Below, one piece after another: positions 63,673-64,000 of a DNA stretch of 64,000 nt. The notes below the pieces were generated by a model, which saw nothing but the letters and a program-made list of their open reading frames with translations, searched no databases and was not told where the DNA came from. How positions within the stretch are numbered: position 1 is the first letter of the stretch; each line of letters starts with the position of its first letter. Both the position numbers and the translations under genes were made by a program. This DNA comes from Croceimicrobium sp963977415. GTDB lineage: Bacteria; Bacteroidota; Bacteroidia; Flavobacteriales; Schleiferiaceae. The stretch lies in assembly GCA_963977415.1 (NCBI GenBank), contig CAXBOS010000001.1:1-64000 (forward strand), read 5' to 3'.

Positions 63673-64000
63673 ATGGCCCGATTAAACATCACCCTTAGAG
63701 GAAGAATATTTTTTTCGATGCTCCTTATTATTGGGGTATCCTTTTTTTTGACGGGAACTATATCCTTCTACCATTTTAAGCAGGAAAATGAAAGCTATCA
63801 CGAAGAACGCTTAAGGCGCAAAGAGTTTGCAATTTTAGAAGCAATCAACTTCTTTTTACGGGATCAGGAGATTACCGATAATACCGATTCCATCGTTAAG
63901 ATGTTCGATAATAAGGTCTGCGAACTTTCCCAAATTAACGGCCTCGATATTAATATCTACGGCCTAAATGGTAACCTACTAATTGCAAGCACCCCTTCCT
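63673..64000 (+). CDS. N-terminal part of a membrane sensor histidine kinase, truncated by window edge
   Basis: An open frame from the ATG at 63673 to the right edge, 109 full codons. Starts MARLNITLRGRIFFSMLLII, one membrane segment at about 12-36 (SMLLIIGVSFFLTGTIS), then a charged helical part with FYHFKQENESYHEERLRRKE and ELSQINGLDINIYGLNG, similar, as I recall, to the sensor region of Bacteroidota HAMP-type kinases. Kinase domain is not visible, so the name is an inference. Confidence 0.6.
   Translation, partial: MARLNITLRGRIFFSMLLIIGVSFFLTGTISFYHFKQENESYHEERLRRKEFAILEAINFFLRDQEITDNTDSIVKMFDNKVCELSQINGLDINIYGLNGNLLIASTPS

Overview
The window comes from an AT-rich member of the Bacteroidota, most likely class Flavobacteriia. 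Evidence: a type IX secretion (T9SS) component (SprE/PorW), a decayed T9SS cargo gene with a recognisable C-terminal sorting domain, Bacteroidota-only families (IPExxxVDY, DUF4175-type, DUF2911, Bacteroidota AtpB/AtpZ layout), promoters of the TAnnTTTG type, and almost no Shine-Dalgarno sequences. Genus and species cannot be read from the sequence.

Layout. 1-7.9 kb is accessory and unstable: a giant repeat protein running off the left edge on the minus strand, two small secreted proteins, and a T9SS cargo pseudogene split by an IS4-family insertion with an 11-bp target duplication. 7.9-12.5 kb is a minus-strand signalling operon: a LuxR-type response regulator and two paralogous FG-GAP membrane sensor kinases, one intact and one a pseudokinase. 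12.5-14.1 kb holds a GC-rich REP-like element, an M23-domain protein without signal peptide, and a non-coding stretch with a diverged direct repeat. 14.1-19.3 kb is a compact amino-acid operon (two racemases, M20 amidohydrolase, acetyltransferase, Na+/solute symporter). 20.67-21.13 kb is a gene-free AT-rich stretch with six TGTTAATA boxes and a near-DnaA box, a candidate chromosome origin. 21-34.5 kb is a mix of MORN-repeat, NUDIX, YceI, TPR histidine kinase, VIT1, ALDH7, MuiA-like and cytochrome c-FTR1 genes. 34.7-54.7 kb is mostly housekeeping: tRNA-Cys, folB, gltX, ybeY, mnmG with two parS sites, holB, pgk, pheS, pyk, rnc, fabF, acpP, purN, rnhA. 54.8-63.6 kb runs sprE - bactofilin - atpZ - atpI-like - atpB-E-F-H-A-G, ending in a strong terminator; atpD and atpC are not in this window after atpG. 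The last 330 bases begin another sensor kinase.

How it fits together. The two parS palindromes at mnmG, the nearby atp operon, the TGTTAATA box cluster and the shift from mainly leftward genes (left of 20.7 kb) to more rightward genes (right of it) all suggest that the window lies at or near the replication origin. The atp operon contains two intercistronic hairpins, one resembling a terminator right after atpE, which could set the excess of c subunit over the rest of the complex. The left end is a cell-surface region where T9SS cargo genes grow by repeat duplication and are lost by IS insertion and decay.
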